DNA of 64,000 nt from assembly GCF_024054565.1 (NCBI RefSeq), contig NZ_JAMXLR010000058.1, forward strand, positions 1 through 64,000, in the 5' to 3' direction. The translations under genes and the position numbers were made by a program. The notes beneath the pieces are model-generated. The model saw only the letters and a program-made list of their open reading frames with translations. It did no database searches and had not been told where the DNA came from. The stretch's first letter is position 1; every line of letters starts with the position of its first letter. Of this stretch, positions 1-9,317 are shown one piece after another. This DNA is from Aeoliella straminimaris. Its GTDB lineage: Bacteria > Planctomycetota > Planctomycetia > Pirellulales > Lacipirellulaceae.

Positions 1-1
1 G

Positions 2-292
2 CTTTTGGCCATCGGCTTCACCATTTACGGACCACAAGTTCTCATGGTTGGAACCGCGCCAGCGGATCTGGCAAAAGAGGGAACGGCGGCCGCAGCAGCG
101 GGCTTTGTAAATTGCATGGGATATTTCGGAGCCGCCTTGTTTGGCGATCTTCTGACTGGCCATCTCGCAGAGAACTATGGATGGAAGGTCGCTATTTCCG
201 TGTGGGCAGCATGGGCGTTCGTGGCTGCGGCGTTAGTTGCCGTGCTTTGGAACAAGACGGGCGAACAAGACATCTCGATCGAATCGACATGA
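2..292 (+). CDS. OPA-family (organophosphate:phosphate antiporter) MFS transporter, C-terminal part
   Basis: The gene enters from the left edge; only about 96 codons are present and no start is visible. Motifs such as PADLAKEGTAAAAAGF and FGDLLTGHLAENYGW, followed by a last hydrophobic segment, match the C-terminal half of the OPA branch of the major facilitator superfamily (GlpT, UhpT and UhpC relatives). These inner-membrane proteins exchange a phosphorylated organic compound for phosphate. The substrate cannot be read from this fragment. It is followed 84 bases later on the same strand by a nucleotidyltransferase and a MetE-like methyltransferase, so it may share their operon and pathway. 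Confidence 0.8.
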   Translation, partial: LLAIGFTIYGPQVLMVGTAPADLAKEGTAAAAAGFVNCMGYFGAALFGDLLTGHLAENYGWKVAISVWAAWAFVAAALVAVLWNKTGEQDISIEST

Positions 293-376
293 GTATCCCG
301 GAACGTGCATCGCAGTGATGACCGGTGGCGGGAGCGAATAATTTAGGCATAACCCTCAAACGGGAGGTAGGGACAA

Positions 377-1153
377 GTGCGAGCAATTATCATTGGTGCG
401 GGCCGTGGAAGTCGCTTGATGCCGACTACCGAGGACTCGCCAAAGTGCTTTGCAGAGGTGGGAGGCCAGAGAATACTCGACTGGACCCTCGATGCTTTCC
501 GCAGTAGCGGCATAGACGACATCTGCTTTGTAGGTGGGTATTCTATGAACACCGTGGAAGCAGAGTACCCGGAACTGACCTTCCGCTTTAACGACAATTG
601 GCCCAACAACAACGTCCTGGCGTCTCTGTTCTACGCCGAGGATTTGATGGACCGGCCATTTGTCTGCTGCTACTCGGACATTCTATTCTCTCCACAGGTG
701 ATCGGTACGCTGCTCGACAATAGCAATGACATGACACTGGTTGTCGACACCAAATGGTCGGACCGATACGCACACCGGACACAACATCCCCCAGACGATG
801 CGGAGAAGGTTGTTGTTCGCCAAGGCCAGGTCACCCGGATCAGTCGCGATATCGATCCCGAAGAGGCCTACGGCGAGTACATCGGTGTCGCCAAATTTTC
901 CGCCGCTGGGGCACGCTGCCTGCGCGAGCACTATCATCGACTCCGCCGCACTTACAGCGGCCGACCGTTCCGCGACGCAGCGGTCTTCGAGAAGGCCTAC
1001 AAGATTCATTTGTTTCAGGAGATGCTCGAGACAGGGGAGTCGTTCTCCCACGAAGACACGGATGGCGAGTACATCGAGATCGATACTCAAGAGGATTTTG
1101 ATTACGCTCGGAAGCACTGGACCACAAAGCACTTGGTAGTTAACCATGGCTAA
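377..1153 (+). CDS. Nucleotidyltransferase of the LicC/phosphocholine cytidylyltransferase type
   Basis: 258 residues starting at GTG 377 behind a GGGAGG ribosome-binding site at 362-367. The N-terminus has the nucleotide-binding signature of the NTP_transferase fold (IIIGAGRGSRL, then a conserved PK pair about 10 residues on). This fold joins a nucleoside triphosphate to a sugar phosphate, choline phosphate or aminoalkylphosphonate. The length and the RFNDNW..NNV segment resemble LicC-like cytidylyltransferases more than hexose-phosphate enzymes, but the substrate is an inference. The last 8 bases overlap the start of the next gene (ATG at 1146), so the two are translationally coupled. Flanking genes are an OPA transporter and a MetE-like enzyme. 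Confidence 0.75.
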   Translation: MRAIIIGAGRGSRLMPTTEDSPKCFAEVGGQRILDWTLDAFRSSGIDDICFVGGYSMNTVEAEYPELTFRFNDNWPNNNVLASLFYAEDLMDRPFVCCYSDILFSPQVIGTLLDNSNDMTLVVDTKWSDRYAHRTQHPPDDAEKVVVRQGQVTRISRDIDPEEAYGEYIGVAKFSAAGARCLREHYHRLRRTYSGRPFRDAAVFEKAYKIHLFQEMLETGESFSHEDTDGEYIEIDTQEDFDYARKHWTTKHLVVNHG

Positions 1154-2213
1154 TCACATCCTGTTCCCCGCGTCGGTCATCGGATCGATGCCGCGCCCCG
1201 ACTTTGTGAAGCATCTTATCGGCGACGACTCTACGCTTGGCGAGGAAGAGTACGATCGCTTGATGGGACATGCGATTCACGCCAGCGTGGCCCTGCAAGA
1301 GACGGCGGGACTCGATATCGTCTCCGATGGCGAATGGTGGCGCAAGTCGTATATCGGCGTGATCGCTGAGCTTGCCCATGGATTCGAAGTCGGCACGAAT
1401 CCCGCCGACGGGCGCCCCTGGACAATCGTCGTCGACAAGTTGTCTCCGCGCAAGCCCGGCTTTATTGCTAAGGAGGTTGCATTTCTCAAACGACTGACCG
1501 GCCGCGGCATCAAGGCAACGCTGCCAGCGCCGGCCTTGTTGGGCGAACGAATGTGGGACCCAGAGAAGTCCTCCAAAGCCTATCCCACTCGGGACGAATT
1601 TGTATCCGACTGCGTGCCCATTCTTCGTCGAGAAGTCGAACTGTTGCGCGACGAAGGTGTCACCGTTGTTCAAATTGACGACCCCCATCTGTGTCTGTTC
1701 GTCGATAGCGAGATTCGTGCGACTTACGAAGATGCCGACAAGGCTGCCGACTTTGCTGTCGACATGAACAACCAGGTGTTCGACGGCATCGACGGCGTGA
1801 AGAAGGCGGTTCATCTTTGTCGTCGCGCCGGCGCCCGCGCTCGCGGGGAAGCCGATCACCGTGGTACGTTCGATCCCATCATGGGGCAACTTTGCCGCTT
1901 GGCAGTCGACCATCTGACGATGGAGTTCATCACTCCCGGTTCTGGAGAGATGTCCGTATTCCGGCAAATCCCAGAAAATGTCGAGATCGGACTTGGGTGC
2001 GTAAGCTGTCAGCCAGGTGTCATCGACTCCGTCGAGGTGATCGTGGAACGAGTCGAACAGGCTCTGAAGTATTTGGAGCCGCATCGTATCACCCTCAATC
2101 CCGACTGCGGTTTTGCACCGGGCTCCGCAGCAACGGTGAGTCTTGACGAAGTGTACACCAAGCTGTGCAACGAAGTGAAAGCGGCAGAAGTACTGCGCTG
2201 CAAGTACTCTTAA
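1146..2213 (+). CDS. MetE C-terminal-domain-like zinc methyltransferase (core MetE type)
   Basis: 355 residues corresponding to the catalytic half of cobalamin-independent methionine synthase, without the N-terminal folate half. The zinc ligands of the family are all recognisable: H223 and C225 in VHLCR, E260 in TMEF, and C321 in PDCGF. It could therefore activate a thiol for methyl or alkyl transfer. Known stand-alone C-terminal forms include archaeal MetE and epoxyalkane:coenzyme M transferase, so methionine synthesis is not certain. The start overlaps the upstream nucleotidyltransferase by 8 bases, which indicates an operon. The acceptor and donor are unknown; the company of an OPA transporter and a nucleotidyltransferase suggests a specialised phospho-compound pathway rather than housekeeping methionine synthesis. 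Confidence 0.75.
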   Translation: MANHILFPASVIGSMPRPDFVKHLIGDDSTLGEEEYDRLMGHAIHASVALQETAGLDIVSDGEWWRKSYIGVIAELAHGFEVGTNPADGRPWTIVVDKLSPRKPGFIAKEVAFLKRLTGRGIKATLPAPALLGERMWDPEKSSKAYPTRDEFVSDCVPILRREVELLRDEGVTVVQIDDPHLCLFVDSEIRATYEDADKAADFAVDMNNQVFDGIDGVKKAVHLCRRAGARARGEADHRGTFDPIMGQLCRLAVDHLTMEFITPGSGEMSVFRQIPENVEIGLGCVSCQPGVIDSVEVIVERVEQALKYLEPHRITLNPDCGFAPGSAATVSLDEVYTKLCNEVKAAEVLRCKYS

Positions 2214-2828
2214 ACGTTGACGACGAGCCGCCCTGAACTCCATGCCAATGGCCAGCCCAGCCTGCCCACACGGCATCTTAAGCGGTCTGTCAACCTTACT
2301 CGCACCTCTTGCAGATCCTGACATGAACCAGCGGGTGGACCATTCTCGCGAAATTTCGACATCTCAAAATTGCTGAAGGTGGCGGCAACTTCAGTCGTTG
2401 CAGCTTCAGGTATCTGAAGACATTTGCCCGCCGAGAGTCACCTCCAGCAGGGCCGTACGCAAGATGAGTTGGATGGCATGTCGTCCTCTCTGCCCTCCCA
2501 AAGATCCGAGGAGCTAAGCCTTAAGTTGTTCTGCCATTCACGGCCGCTTCAAGTTCCAAGCGGTAGTTGAACCTGCCGGGGGAGCGTGGGTGACATGGTC
2601 AACCGCGGCGGAGGCGGTACCCCCCACCCTGCGGGGCTTGGATGGCAAGCTGAGCGAAGCCACATTCACCTCCGCTCGAAGAACGGTGACCTTAATGCCA
2701 ATGATTTGCAGGCTGTCCTGAGCCTCACAGGGTGCCAGCTGATCCAGACCTGCTAGGATTGTGTTGTATGAGCAACGCTACCGTAATCTGGCAAGGGTCT
2801 CGATGACCATGGCAAATTGGAGTTCCTC
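2214..2828 (+). other. Gene-less stretch
   Basis: About 615 bases between two same-strand genes. I see no open frame with a ribosome-binding site, no RNA gene and no convincing terminator. Short coding-looking runs on both strands are broken by stops, so decayed gene remnants are possible but none is recognisable. Confidence 0.5.
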
Positions 2829-3683
2829 ATGGCGGCAAATCACTTTTCTGACCGATGGTTAGGACCACTAGTGATGGCAGCAGCATGCTGCGGGCTGTAT
2901 GGCTGCGGGCCCGAGCCGACGAGTACCGTCTTGGTATACGAGGTGGACCAAGAAGCGAGGCAGGAAAGAATGGCGGCCATGGCCGCTGCAGCGATCAACA
3001 CTCGACTCGGGAAGGCTGGCAGCGCACGAGCATCCGCAAATGGACGCATAGAGGTGGATATTTTCGGCAAAGTGGACGAACGTGAATTGCAACAGATCAA
3101 GCGCCGCATCACGACGAAGGGCACGCTTGTATTTCGTATCGTGGCAAATCCGAAAGACCACGCTGAAGAAATTGCATTGGCGAAAGCGAGTGCGGCTACA
3201 AGTCTGGAGAAGGATGGTCGCACGGCAGCCCAGTGGGTTACCCTCGCCCCAGAGAACTTCTCCGAACAGGCGGCACCCGATCATTGGGTCACGCGGTCCG
3301 ATGGTGATGGTCAAACCGAAGTATTGGTTATGGTCGATTCGAACGACGTGACGGGTGAATACCTTGCTTCGGCCAAATCGGCCGTCGATCCAGAGGGGGA
3401 GCCGGCCATGACTCTCACCTTCAACACGACGGGGGCACGCCGCTTCGGTCGCTTGATCGCTGAGAACCAGCCAGACGACGAGAAAAGCGTCCCTAGGCAC
3501 CTTGGTGTCTTACTGGACGACACGCTTTTCGCGGCATTGCCAATTCATGATGCAACTACCGAGAATGTGCAGGTCACCGGAAACTTCACGGCCCGCGACG
3601 TGGAGACGATGGTCGCGATCCTGCGGGCTGGCAGCTTGCCGTGCAAGATTCGACAGGTGTCAGAACAGCCTGTCGGCAAATAA
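2829..3683 (+). CDS. SecD periplasmic-head-like lipoprotein without membrane channel
   Basis: 284 residues. ATG 2829 is preferred over an upstream in-frame TTG (2817) because GGAG at 2819-2822 sits 6 bases before it. A hydrophobic signal segment ends in LYGC, a lipobox, so the mature protein is probably a lipoprotein. The rest resembles the P1 head of SecD: INTRL near residue 60, the ELQQIKRRITTKGTLVFRIV segment, and a C-terminal VAILRAGSLPCKI stretch equivalent to the end of the SecD head. The six transmembrane helices of SecD are absent. It may be a detached SecD-like domain that helps late export or folding; that is an inference. It is convergent with the pentapeptide gene. Confidence 0.55.
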   Translation: MAANHFSDRWLGPLVMAAACCGLYGCGPEPTSTVLVYEVDQEARQERMAAMAAAAINTRLGKAGSARASANGRIEVDIFGKVDERELQQIKRRITTKGTLVFRIVANPKDHAEEIALAKASAATSLEKDGRTAAQWVTLAPENFSEQAAPDHWVTRSDGDGQTEVLVMVDSNDVTGEYLASAKSAVDPEGEPAMTLTFNTTGARRFGRLIAENQPDDEKSVPRHLGVLLDDTLFAALPIHDATTENVQVTGNFTARDVETMVAILRAGSLPCKIRQVSEQPVGK

Positions 3684-3899
3684 CTGCGGGGCTCGCGAAA
3701 AACGAGGGCGGCCTGGTTTAGTCACGGTTCGCTCCAGTGGGCGGATGTAGCCGCGATGGGTGAGTTCTTCCAGCACTGTCTCCAGGGCTTGGGTTTTAAG
3801 CGCATGCATGCAGAGTTCCCTAGTTGTACCCAAAGCGTCGAGCTTGAATCGGCTGTGACGCGTGGTGACGGCGATCGCGCGGACTACGCTTCGTCCCAA
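3660..3899 (-). pseudogene. Relic resembling the C-terminus of a DUF3987/primase-like protein
   Basis: An open frame of 79 codons with coding-like third positions lies just downstream of the pentapeptide gene. Its end reads LEELTHRGYIRP followed by a GRPRF motif. This resembles the C-terminal winged-helix tail of DUF3987-type mobile-element helicase/primase proteins (typically GYIR...GGRP). The rest of such a protein is missing and no ribosome-binding site is seen. It overlaps the 3' ends of both neighbours. I treat it as a remnant; a chance frame is possible. Confidence 0.3.
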
Positions 3900-5758
3900 T
3901 CTTCGAGAATGGCTCCTGTTTGCCGCGCCTGGGTTTCGGTGGGTGGGTCGAGTTCGGCATCGCGGAGGTCGACCAGATAGAAGTCGACGCCGTCGGTTTG
4001 GGCGCCACGGAGTCGAGCCCCACGAAGGTTCGCCTTGCGGATTTGTTCGGACTGGCGGAAATAAAGCTCCGAGCGGTCGTCGGTGTAGAAGCCGGTCATG
4101 TTGCCTTCCAAGGCAGTAGGGCTATCGACCAATCCGCTGCGGGATGACCCCATGTGAAACGAAGCGCCACGCAGATCGGCTCGCCGCAGGTCGACGCCTT
4201 CCCAATTGACGTCGGCCAGGTGAGCATCGACCAAGCGAGCTTGGCAAAAGTCGGCCGCGGGCATCTGAGCTCCGGTAAGGTGAGCGTGCGACAGGTTGGC
4301 CTGGTAGAACCGGCCCGCGACGATGCTCACTTCTTCGAGTTGAGCGTGCTGCAAATTCGCCCGGAAGAAGTTCACTCCATCGAGCACCGCGGTGCGAAGG
4401 TCGGCATGGGCCAGTTTGGCCCCACTGAGGTCGGCCCCCATGAAATCGACGCCATCGAGATTAGCCCCTTCAAGCCGCGCGGACGAGAGGTTGGCCTCGG
4501 GAAGGCTTGCGCCGACGAGTCGGGCATTGGTCAGCAGAGCGTAGGAGAGGTCCGCCTCGCGGAAGTCGGCGCGTTCGAGATTTGCCCGAGAGAAGCTCGT
4601 ACTGGTACAACTTGCACCGACGAGCGACGCCCCCACCATGTTCGCATACGCCAAGTACGCCTGATTGAGCACAGCGTTGTTAAGGTTCGCGCCGTCGAGT
4701 GCCGTGGAACCGAGCATGGCGGAGTTGAGTATCGAGCTGGCAAGATTCGCCGAGGTCAGCTCGCACTTGGTAAGGTCGGCGCCGGCAAGGTCGATCTCGT
4801 GCCATTCGGCATTCGAGAAGCTGCCGGAAACCAAACGCCAACGGCGCCACCTGGTGGAGTCGGGACGCCAAGCGGGATTGATCGAGTAGAGGATACTGGC
4901 AGCCATGGCGTCGGCAGCCGAGTAGCGGCCCGATTCAACAAGTTGTTCAAGCGTCTCCAGCGATTCGTCGCGCGAAGCAAACCGCTGGGCACACAACTCG
5001 ATCAGCTTGCGAGGCAGTGGCAGAGACAACCGGTTATTGAGCCGCCGAAGGTTGGGAGCCGTCACAATCCACTCGGCTGCCAGCGGCACTTGCACATCAC
5101 GGTGTCGCAGCAGGGTCTTGAGTTGCTCCGGCATCTCACGCTGAAACGGCTTGAGCCATGCCTCGAACGGCGAGCTATCGCGACGACGAAGCATGGCGAG
5201 ACTGGCGCGGAGGGCTTCGAGGAACTGACGTTCGTCCCCCGCCCTTTCACGGACCTCCATCCGCAATGCCGCATTGGGATCGGTGAGCGTTGCGTCTCGG
5301 CAGAAACGCTCGAGTACGATCGTAGCCAATTGGGGGTTCCAAGCCCGCTTGGCATGCTCCCCCAGTTGGTTCATCACTTGCTTACAGTCATCCGGATGGG
5401 CCGCCAAGAGATATTCAACCAGATCGTCACGTGTCCACGGCAGTAATTGAAACGCGTTAGCTTGAGATGGAGCTTTACCGGCAATGGTGGCTACGGCCAG
5501 ATGCTCCCTGCCGATCACTTTCTCCTCGGGGGCCGTCTCCGTTTCGTCGGACACGGGAAATTCGAACTGGGGAAAGTGCTGCACCAGATACTGCAGTGCG
5601 GTCGACTTCCCGCTGCCCGGACCGCCTACTACCCACAGCGTACGGCTACCGCCTGCGTCGAGCTGTTCGGCGACAAAGTCCTCCAGCAGCCCGACCTCTC
5701 CCGTGGCAGCGCGGACTCTCGGGCGAACTAGTGCCCTGGCTGGCTCGAGAGATGGCAT
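3884..5758 (-). CDS. P-loop protein with a long pentapeptide-repeat domain
   Basis: 624 residues. The N-terminus carries a Walker A motif, GGPGSGKST, near residue 45. The following roughly 250 residues are alpha-helical and I cannot see a clear Walker B. From about residue 320 to 600 the protein is a continuous run of A(D/N)LXX pentapeptide repeats (SANLASS, GANLNNA, RANLERADF and so on), which fold as a right-handed quadrilateral beta-helix. The architecture recalls NACHT/STAND-like proteins with a pentapeptide sensor, but the NTPase part is short and perhaps only binds nucleotide. No signal peptide is present, so it is cytoplasmic. A good promoter lies 40-67 bases upstream. Function unknown. 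Confidence 0.8.
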   Translation of the reverse strand: MPSLEPARALVRPRVRAATGEVGLLEDFVAEQLDAGGSRTLWVVGGPGSGKSTALQYLVQHFPQFEFPVSDETETAPEEKVIGREHLAVATIAGKAPSQANAFQLLPWTRDDLVEYLLAAHPDDCKQVMNQLGEHAKRAWNPQLATIVLERFCRDATLTDPNAALRMEVRERAGDERQFLEALRASLAMLRRRDSSPFEAWLKPFQREMPEQLKTLLRHRDVQVPLAAEWIVTAPNLRRLNNRLSLPLPRKLIELCAQRFASRDESLETLEQLVESGRYSAADAMAASILYSINPAWRPDSTRWRRWRLVSGSFSNAEWHEIDLAGADLTKCELTSANLASSILNSAMLGSTALDGANLNNAVLNQAYLAYANMVGASLVGASCTSTSFSRANLERADFREADLSYALLTNARLVGASLPEANLSSARLEGANLDGVDFMGADLSGAKLAHADLRTAVLDGVNFFRANLQHAQLEEVSIVAGRFYQANLSHAHLTGAQMPAADFCQARLVDAHLADVNWEGVDLRRADLRGASFHMGSSRSGLVDSPTALEGNMTGFYTDDRSELYFRQSEQIRKANLRGARLRGAQTDGVDFYLVDLRDAELDPPTETQARQTGAILEDWDEA

Positions 5759-5797
5759 GGTTTACTACCCCTTGGAAAGTCCTCTATTCGCAACTTG

Positions 5798-5825
5798 ATT
5801 TTACCCGCTCGACACCCAACGTCAA
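5798..5825 (-). promoter_or_regulatory. Sigma-70-type promoter of the pentapeptide-repeat gene
   Basis: Read on the minus strand: TTGACG (5/6 of the -35 consensus), a 16-base spacer, then TAAAAT (5/6 of the -10 consensus). Transcription would start near 5791, about 33 bases before the ATG at 5758. Between here and 6150 I see no other feature. Confidence 0.6.
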
Positions 5826-6150
5826 AAAGCTTTCCCCCAGAGGAGGCCAGGAGACCTGTAAACGCCAATTTCGAGCGACAGCGGACTGCCGGCCATAGCT
5901 AGCTGTCAATCACCGCGACTCGAAACGTCCGGCGCGGGCCGAAGCCCATGCAGGTGTGGCCACTTCTATCGCCGCGCGTCGGGGCCGAACAGGAGGAAAT
6001 GCAGTAGGCGCCCCCTGCCCCGAGAATCAGCCTTCCGAACAACTGGCAGCCTGGGATGCCACGCACTACAATCGATCGAGCGGCTTGTGATGACCAGGCA
6101 CCTCGGCTGACGCAGGCCGATAGAATTCCTTGAGCGAGAGATGGGTGGCA

Positions 6151-7749
6151 ATGATACGGTTGATCGAAACGCTTTCCATGGTAATGATCGTGGGGTTGGT
6201 TAATGGTTGGCCGGCCCCTGCTTCGGCGCAGCCGCCCGAAATTGACCTACCCGACATCGACCTTCCTGGAGCAGAGCCACCACCTGTCACAGAGCCGGCC
6301 GCTCCGGTTGTCGACGATGCGGAAGAGTCCAGCGGCAAGGTGGACATCGAAGCCCACGTCGTGAAACTGAATGTCACCCATCGCCGTCCCGATTTCTACC
6401 AACCTTGGACGAAGTCGAGTCCTCAAAAATCGTCCGGATCGGGGGTCGTGCTTTCAGGCGGACGGATCCTCACCAACGCGCATGTCATCATGCACGAAAG
6501 TCAGGTGCTAGTGCAACTGCGCGAAGGGGGCGATCAATTGCCGGCCCACGTGGTGGTTTCGTCGCCGGAGATGGATCTGGCGATTGTCGAACTGGACGAC
6601 CCCACTCCGCTGGCCTTGCTACCAGGGCTGGAACTGGCCGAGAATTTGCCTGAAACGAAATCACGCGTCAGCGTGTACGGCTACCCCACCGGGGGCGAGG
6701 ACCTGTCGGTGACGACGGGTATTGTCTCGCGAATTGAGTTCACTTCCTACTACTTCACGGGGGCAGGTGTTCGAGTACAAGTCGATGCCGCGTTGAACCC
6801 CGGCAACAGTGGCGGACCAGCCATTCAAAACGACAAGATCATTGGCCTGGTGTTCAGCAAAATCCAGTCGGCCGAAAACATCGGCTACCTGATTCCCACG
6901 GAGGAGATTGTTCGCTTCCTGGACGATGTTGAGGACGGCACCTACAACGGAAAGCCACTGCTGCTGGACGAATACCAGTCGGGCGAGAACTCCGCGCTGC
7001 GCGAGTACCTGCAGATTCCCTCGGACACTACTGGCGTCGTGGTTACGCGTTTGAATCCCGACATCGGGGACCATCCACTGCAGAAACATGACGTACTGAC
7101 TCATATCGGCCCCCACGATGTGGACAATCAAGGATTCGTCGAGGTGCGTCCTGGCTTGCGATTGCGGTTCTTGTATTACGTACCACTGCTGACCGAAGAC
7201 GGCCAGGTGGAAGTCACCATACTCCGCGAGGGTGAATCACAACAAGCACAGATTCCGGTGAGCACCGAACGACAACTGCTGATTCCGCTGCTGAAAGACG
7301 GCTATCCCGAGTACTTCATTTACGGCCCACTAGTCTTCACCACCCCCACGCAGGAATCGATTCGCGCGTTGGGACCGATGTACATGACGGCCTTGGCCGC
7401 CAGGCAAAACCCTCTGATCCTGCGAATGTTCGACCGCCCCTCCGAACCAGATGAACAACTGGTGATGATCGCTACCCGGACTTTCCCGCATCGCATCGCA
7501 CAAGGGTATTCCAACCAGCCGTTTTCGATCGTCAAACACGTTAACGGCACCCCGGTGGAGAACCTGAAGCACATGGCTGAGTTGCTCCGGGACTGCAAAG
7601 CCGAGTTCGTCGAGTTTGGCATCGATGGGCGGGGCGAAACAATGGTCTTTCGTCGCCAGGAACTCGAAGAAGCTTCGGAGGAAATCCTGGTGGACGAGGG
7701 CATTCGCTACCGGGCCTCCGAGTCACTTCGCTCGGTATGGAAGGACTAA
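6151..7749 (+). CDS. Deg/HtrA-type trypsin-like serine protease with PDZ-like region
   Basis: 532 residues from ATG 6151, with GAGAG at 6136-6140 in front; a TTG at 6130 is the alternative. The N-terminal segment is a signal peptide ending ASA-Q. The chymotrypsin-fold triad is intact: H111 in TNAHVI, D142 in MDLAIVEL and S220 in NPGNSGGPAI. The C-terminal half has a PDZ-like stretch (GVVVTRLNPD...LQKHDVLTHIG) and a further domain without clear identity, as in plant and planctomycete Deg proteases. It probably acts outside the inner membrane in protein quality control or processing. Its last 27 bases overlap the convergent M64 peptidase gene. Confidence 0.9.
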   Translation: MIRLIETLSMVMIVGLVNGWPAPASAQPPEIDLPDIDLPGAEPPPVTEPAAPVVDDAEESSGKVDIEAHVVKLNVTHRRPDFYQPWTKSSPQKSSGSGVVLSGGRILTNAHVIMHESQVLVQLREGGDQLPAHVVVSSPEMDLAIVELDDPTPLALLPGLELAENLPETKSRVSVYGYPTGGEDLSVTTGIVSRIEFTSYYFTGAGVRVQVDAALNPGNSGGPAIQNDKIIGLVFSKIQSAENIGYLIPTEEIVRFLDDVEDGTYNGKPLLLDEYQSGENSALREYLQIPSDTTGVVVTRLNPDIGDHPLQKHDVLTHIGPHDVDNQGFVEVRPGLRLRFLYYVPLLTEDGQVEVTILREGESQQAQIPVSTERQLLIPLLKDGYPEYFIYGPLVFTTPTQESIRALGPMYMTALAARQNPLILRMFDRPSEPDEQLVMIATRTFPHRIAQGYSNQPFSIVKHVNGTPVENLKHMAELLRDCKAEFVEFGIDGRGETMVFRRQELEEASEEILVDEGIRYRASESLRSVWKD

Positions 7750-9150
7750 CAGCACGGCCGCCAACGACAGCCAGAAAGTAGCGGGCTCGGCTACATGAGC
7801 GGCAGCGGAGGATTGTGAGGAAGCCGTTTGCCCCAGATGCCCACGCCAGACATTGTAGTCGGCTAGGTCGACAATTCCGTTGCCGTTGCCGTCGGCGCCG
7901 AAGTGCGGCTGCACCTCTTGGTTGAACGAGTTTCTCCACACCGTGTAATCGGCTTGGTCGACTATCAAATTGCCATCGTAGTCGCCTGGCAGCGGCTGGC
8001 TGCCGCCGAGCGTCACCTGCCAGGTGACGAATTGTTCGAGGTTGGACTGATTCATTCGCACCCAACCGTCCACGGGATCAAAGCCGGTCGGATCGTAAGC
8101 CCGCAGTGTGATACCATAATCGCCAGCACCAAAGTCATAGTCCATCAGCTGGAAGGTCGCTTGATTCGCCCCCGCAATCATCACACCGTCGACAAACCAC
8201 TGGAAGTCAATGATGTCTTCATCTATGGGAGACGCTTCTAGCTGAAGCGGATTGTTCAAAGGCAGCGAGTTGTCAGTCCAATCATCGAGCGGGTCCACCA
8301 ATTCATAGATGTCCAATATGATCTTCTCGCGACTCACCGCATTGAATGGCTCGTGGAGGCTTTTCATTTTGGAATCGAGCGACGAACGGTAAATGCCTGT
8401 TCGGTGGTAGTTGGCTCCCTCGTAAGCACCAATGACCCCAACACCCGGCTGCAAGTGATTGATCCAGTGGGCCCATTTCGCGCCGGTCGGATCGGCCGTC
8501 ACATTCACCTGGCTTGGCTCTGGAGCGTCGTAGTGCGAAGGACTGACGCCATGAGGGTACTCGTCGGCTAGATTGCTGAAAGAATGACCAACCTCATGCA
8601 GGGCGATTTCGTTGCTGGCGCTATTGCCTCCGGCGAAAACCGCGTAAGGTCCGCCCGAACCTCCATACTTGGTCTCGTTAACTGCGACATACTGCATTTC
8701 CGCCGAGAAGTCGGCGTTCGCAAGAGCAACATCACGCGCGGAGTTGGCCTTGCCCTGGTCGATGGTCAACAGGCGCTCAGTGACACCGTCGCCGTAGTAC
8801 TGAGCGTCCAGAGCGGTATCCTTGAACACGCCTTGGGGAGGTACGTCGGCGCCCGATTCACTGGAGACGACCTCCACCGCGTGGACGTTGAAGTATTTGC
8901 GATAGCGATGGAATGGTTCCGAATTGATCGAGGCAGCAAACAAGTGATCGAGGTACGAGTGGATGTGTTGCTCGTAAACCCCGGCGGTCAGATCCGCCTG
9001 GGTATAGCCATCCCCCAGAGTGACGATATCCACACGGTTTTCCGACGGCCCATTGTCGACGAGCGTAGTCCACTCGGCCGCGGCCAGCGAGCAGTTGGCG
9101 AAAACCAGAATCCATGCCAAACTACACCGCGTGCTTCGACACCCATGCAT
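7723..9150 (-). CDS. Exported M64-family zinc metallopeptidase with dockerin-like repeats and PEP-CTERM tail
   Basis: 475 residues from ATG 9150. The neighbouring ATG 9153 is only 3 bases from an AAGGAG box, while 9150 has normal spacing. A signal peptide is followed by the M64 (IgA peptidase) domain: VDIVTLGDGYTQADL near residue 45 and the zinc motif HEVGHSFSNLADEY starting at about residue 185. After a linker come two calcium-binding dockerin-type halves (GDYDGNLIVDQADY and DGNGNGIVDLADY). The C-terminus (AEPATFW, hydrophobic helix, then RAK) is a PEP-CTERM-like sorting tail, so the protein should be exported and processed by an exosortase system. The 3' end overlaps the convergent Deg protease by 27 bases. 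Confidence 0.85.
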   Translation of the reverse strand: MHGCRSTRCSLAWILVFANCSLAAAEWTTLVDNGPSENRVDIVTLGDGYTQADLTAGVYEQHIHSYLDHLFAASINSEPFHRYRKYFNVHAVEVVSSESGADVPPQGVFKDTALDAQYYGDGVTERLLTIDQGKANSARDVALANADFSAEMQYVAVNETKYGGSGGPYAVFAGGNSASNEIALHEVGHSFSNLADEYPHGVSPSHYDAPEPSQVNVTADPTGAKWAHWINHLQPGVGVIGAYEGANYHRTGIYRSSLDSKMKSLHEPFNAVSREKIILDIYELVDPLDDWTDNSLPLNNPLQLEASPIDEDIIDFQWFVDGVMIAGANQATFQLMDYDFGAGDYGITLRAYDPTGFDPVDGWVRMNQSNLEQFVTWQVTLGGSQPLPGDYDGNLIVDQADYTVWRNSFNQEVQPHFGADGNGNGIVDLADYNVWRGHLGQTASSQSSAAAHVAEPATFWLSLAAVLLVLPYRAK

Positions 9151-9317
9151 CATGCGCTCCTTCCTGCTCCGTGCCCGCGGAAATTTAGCATAGGCCGCAA
9201 GATGGAGAAAGGCGAAACTTGGGTCTCCGAGTCCCTATCCTGGCAGCCAATCGACTCATTACAGCCGTGTTCGACGACCAATTGCAGCCAAGCACCTAGC
9301 CACCGGATCTCACTACG

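Noticed and set aside
1140..2324. 394-codon open frame antisense to the MetE-like gene
   Set aside because: Antisense shadow caused by biased third positions; the plus-strand frame has zinc-site conservation and an operon overlap.
4154..5446. Long open frame on the plus strand opposite the pentapeptide-repeat gene
   Set aside because: It mirrors the repeats of the real minus-strand gene (low-complexity VG.VD.. pattern), has no ribosome-binding site and resembles no protein family.
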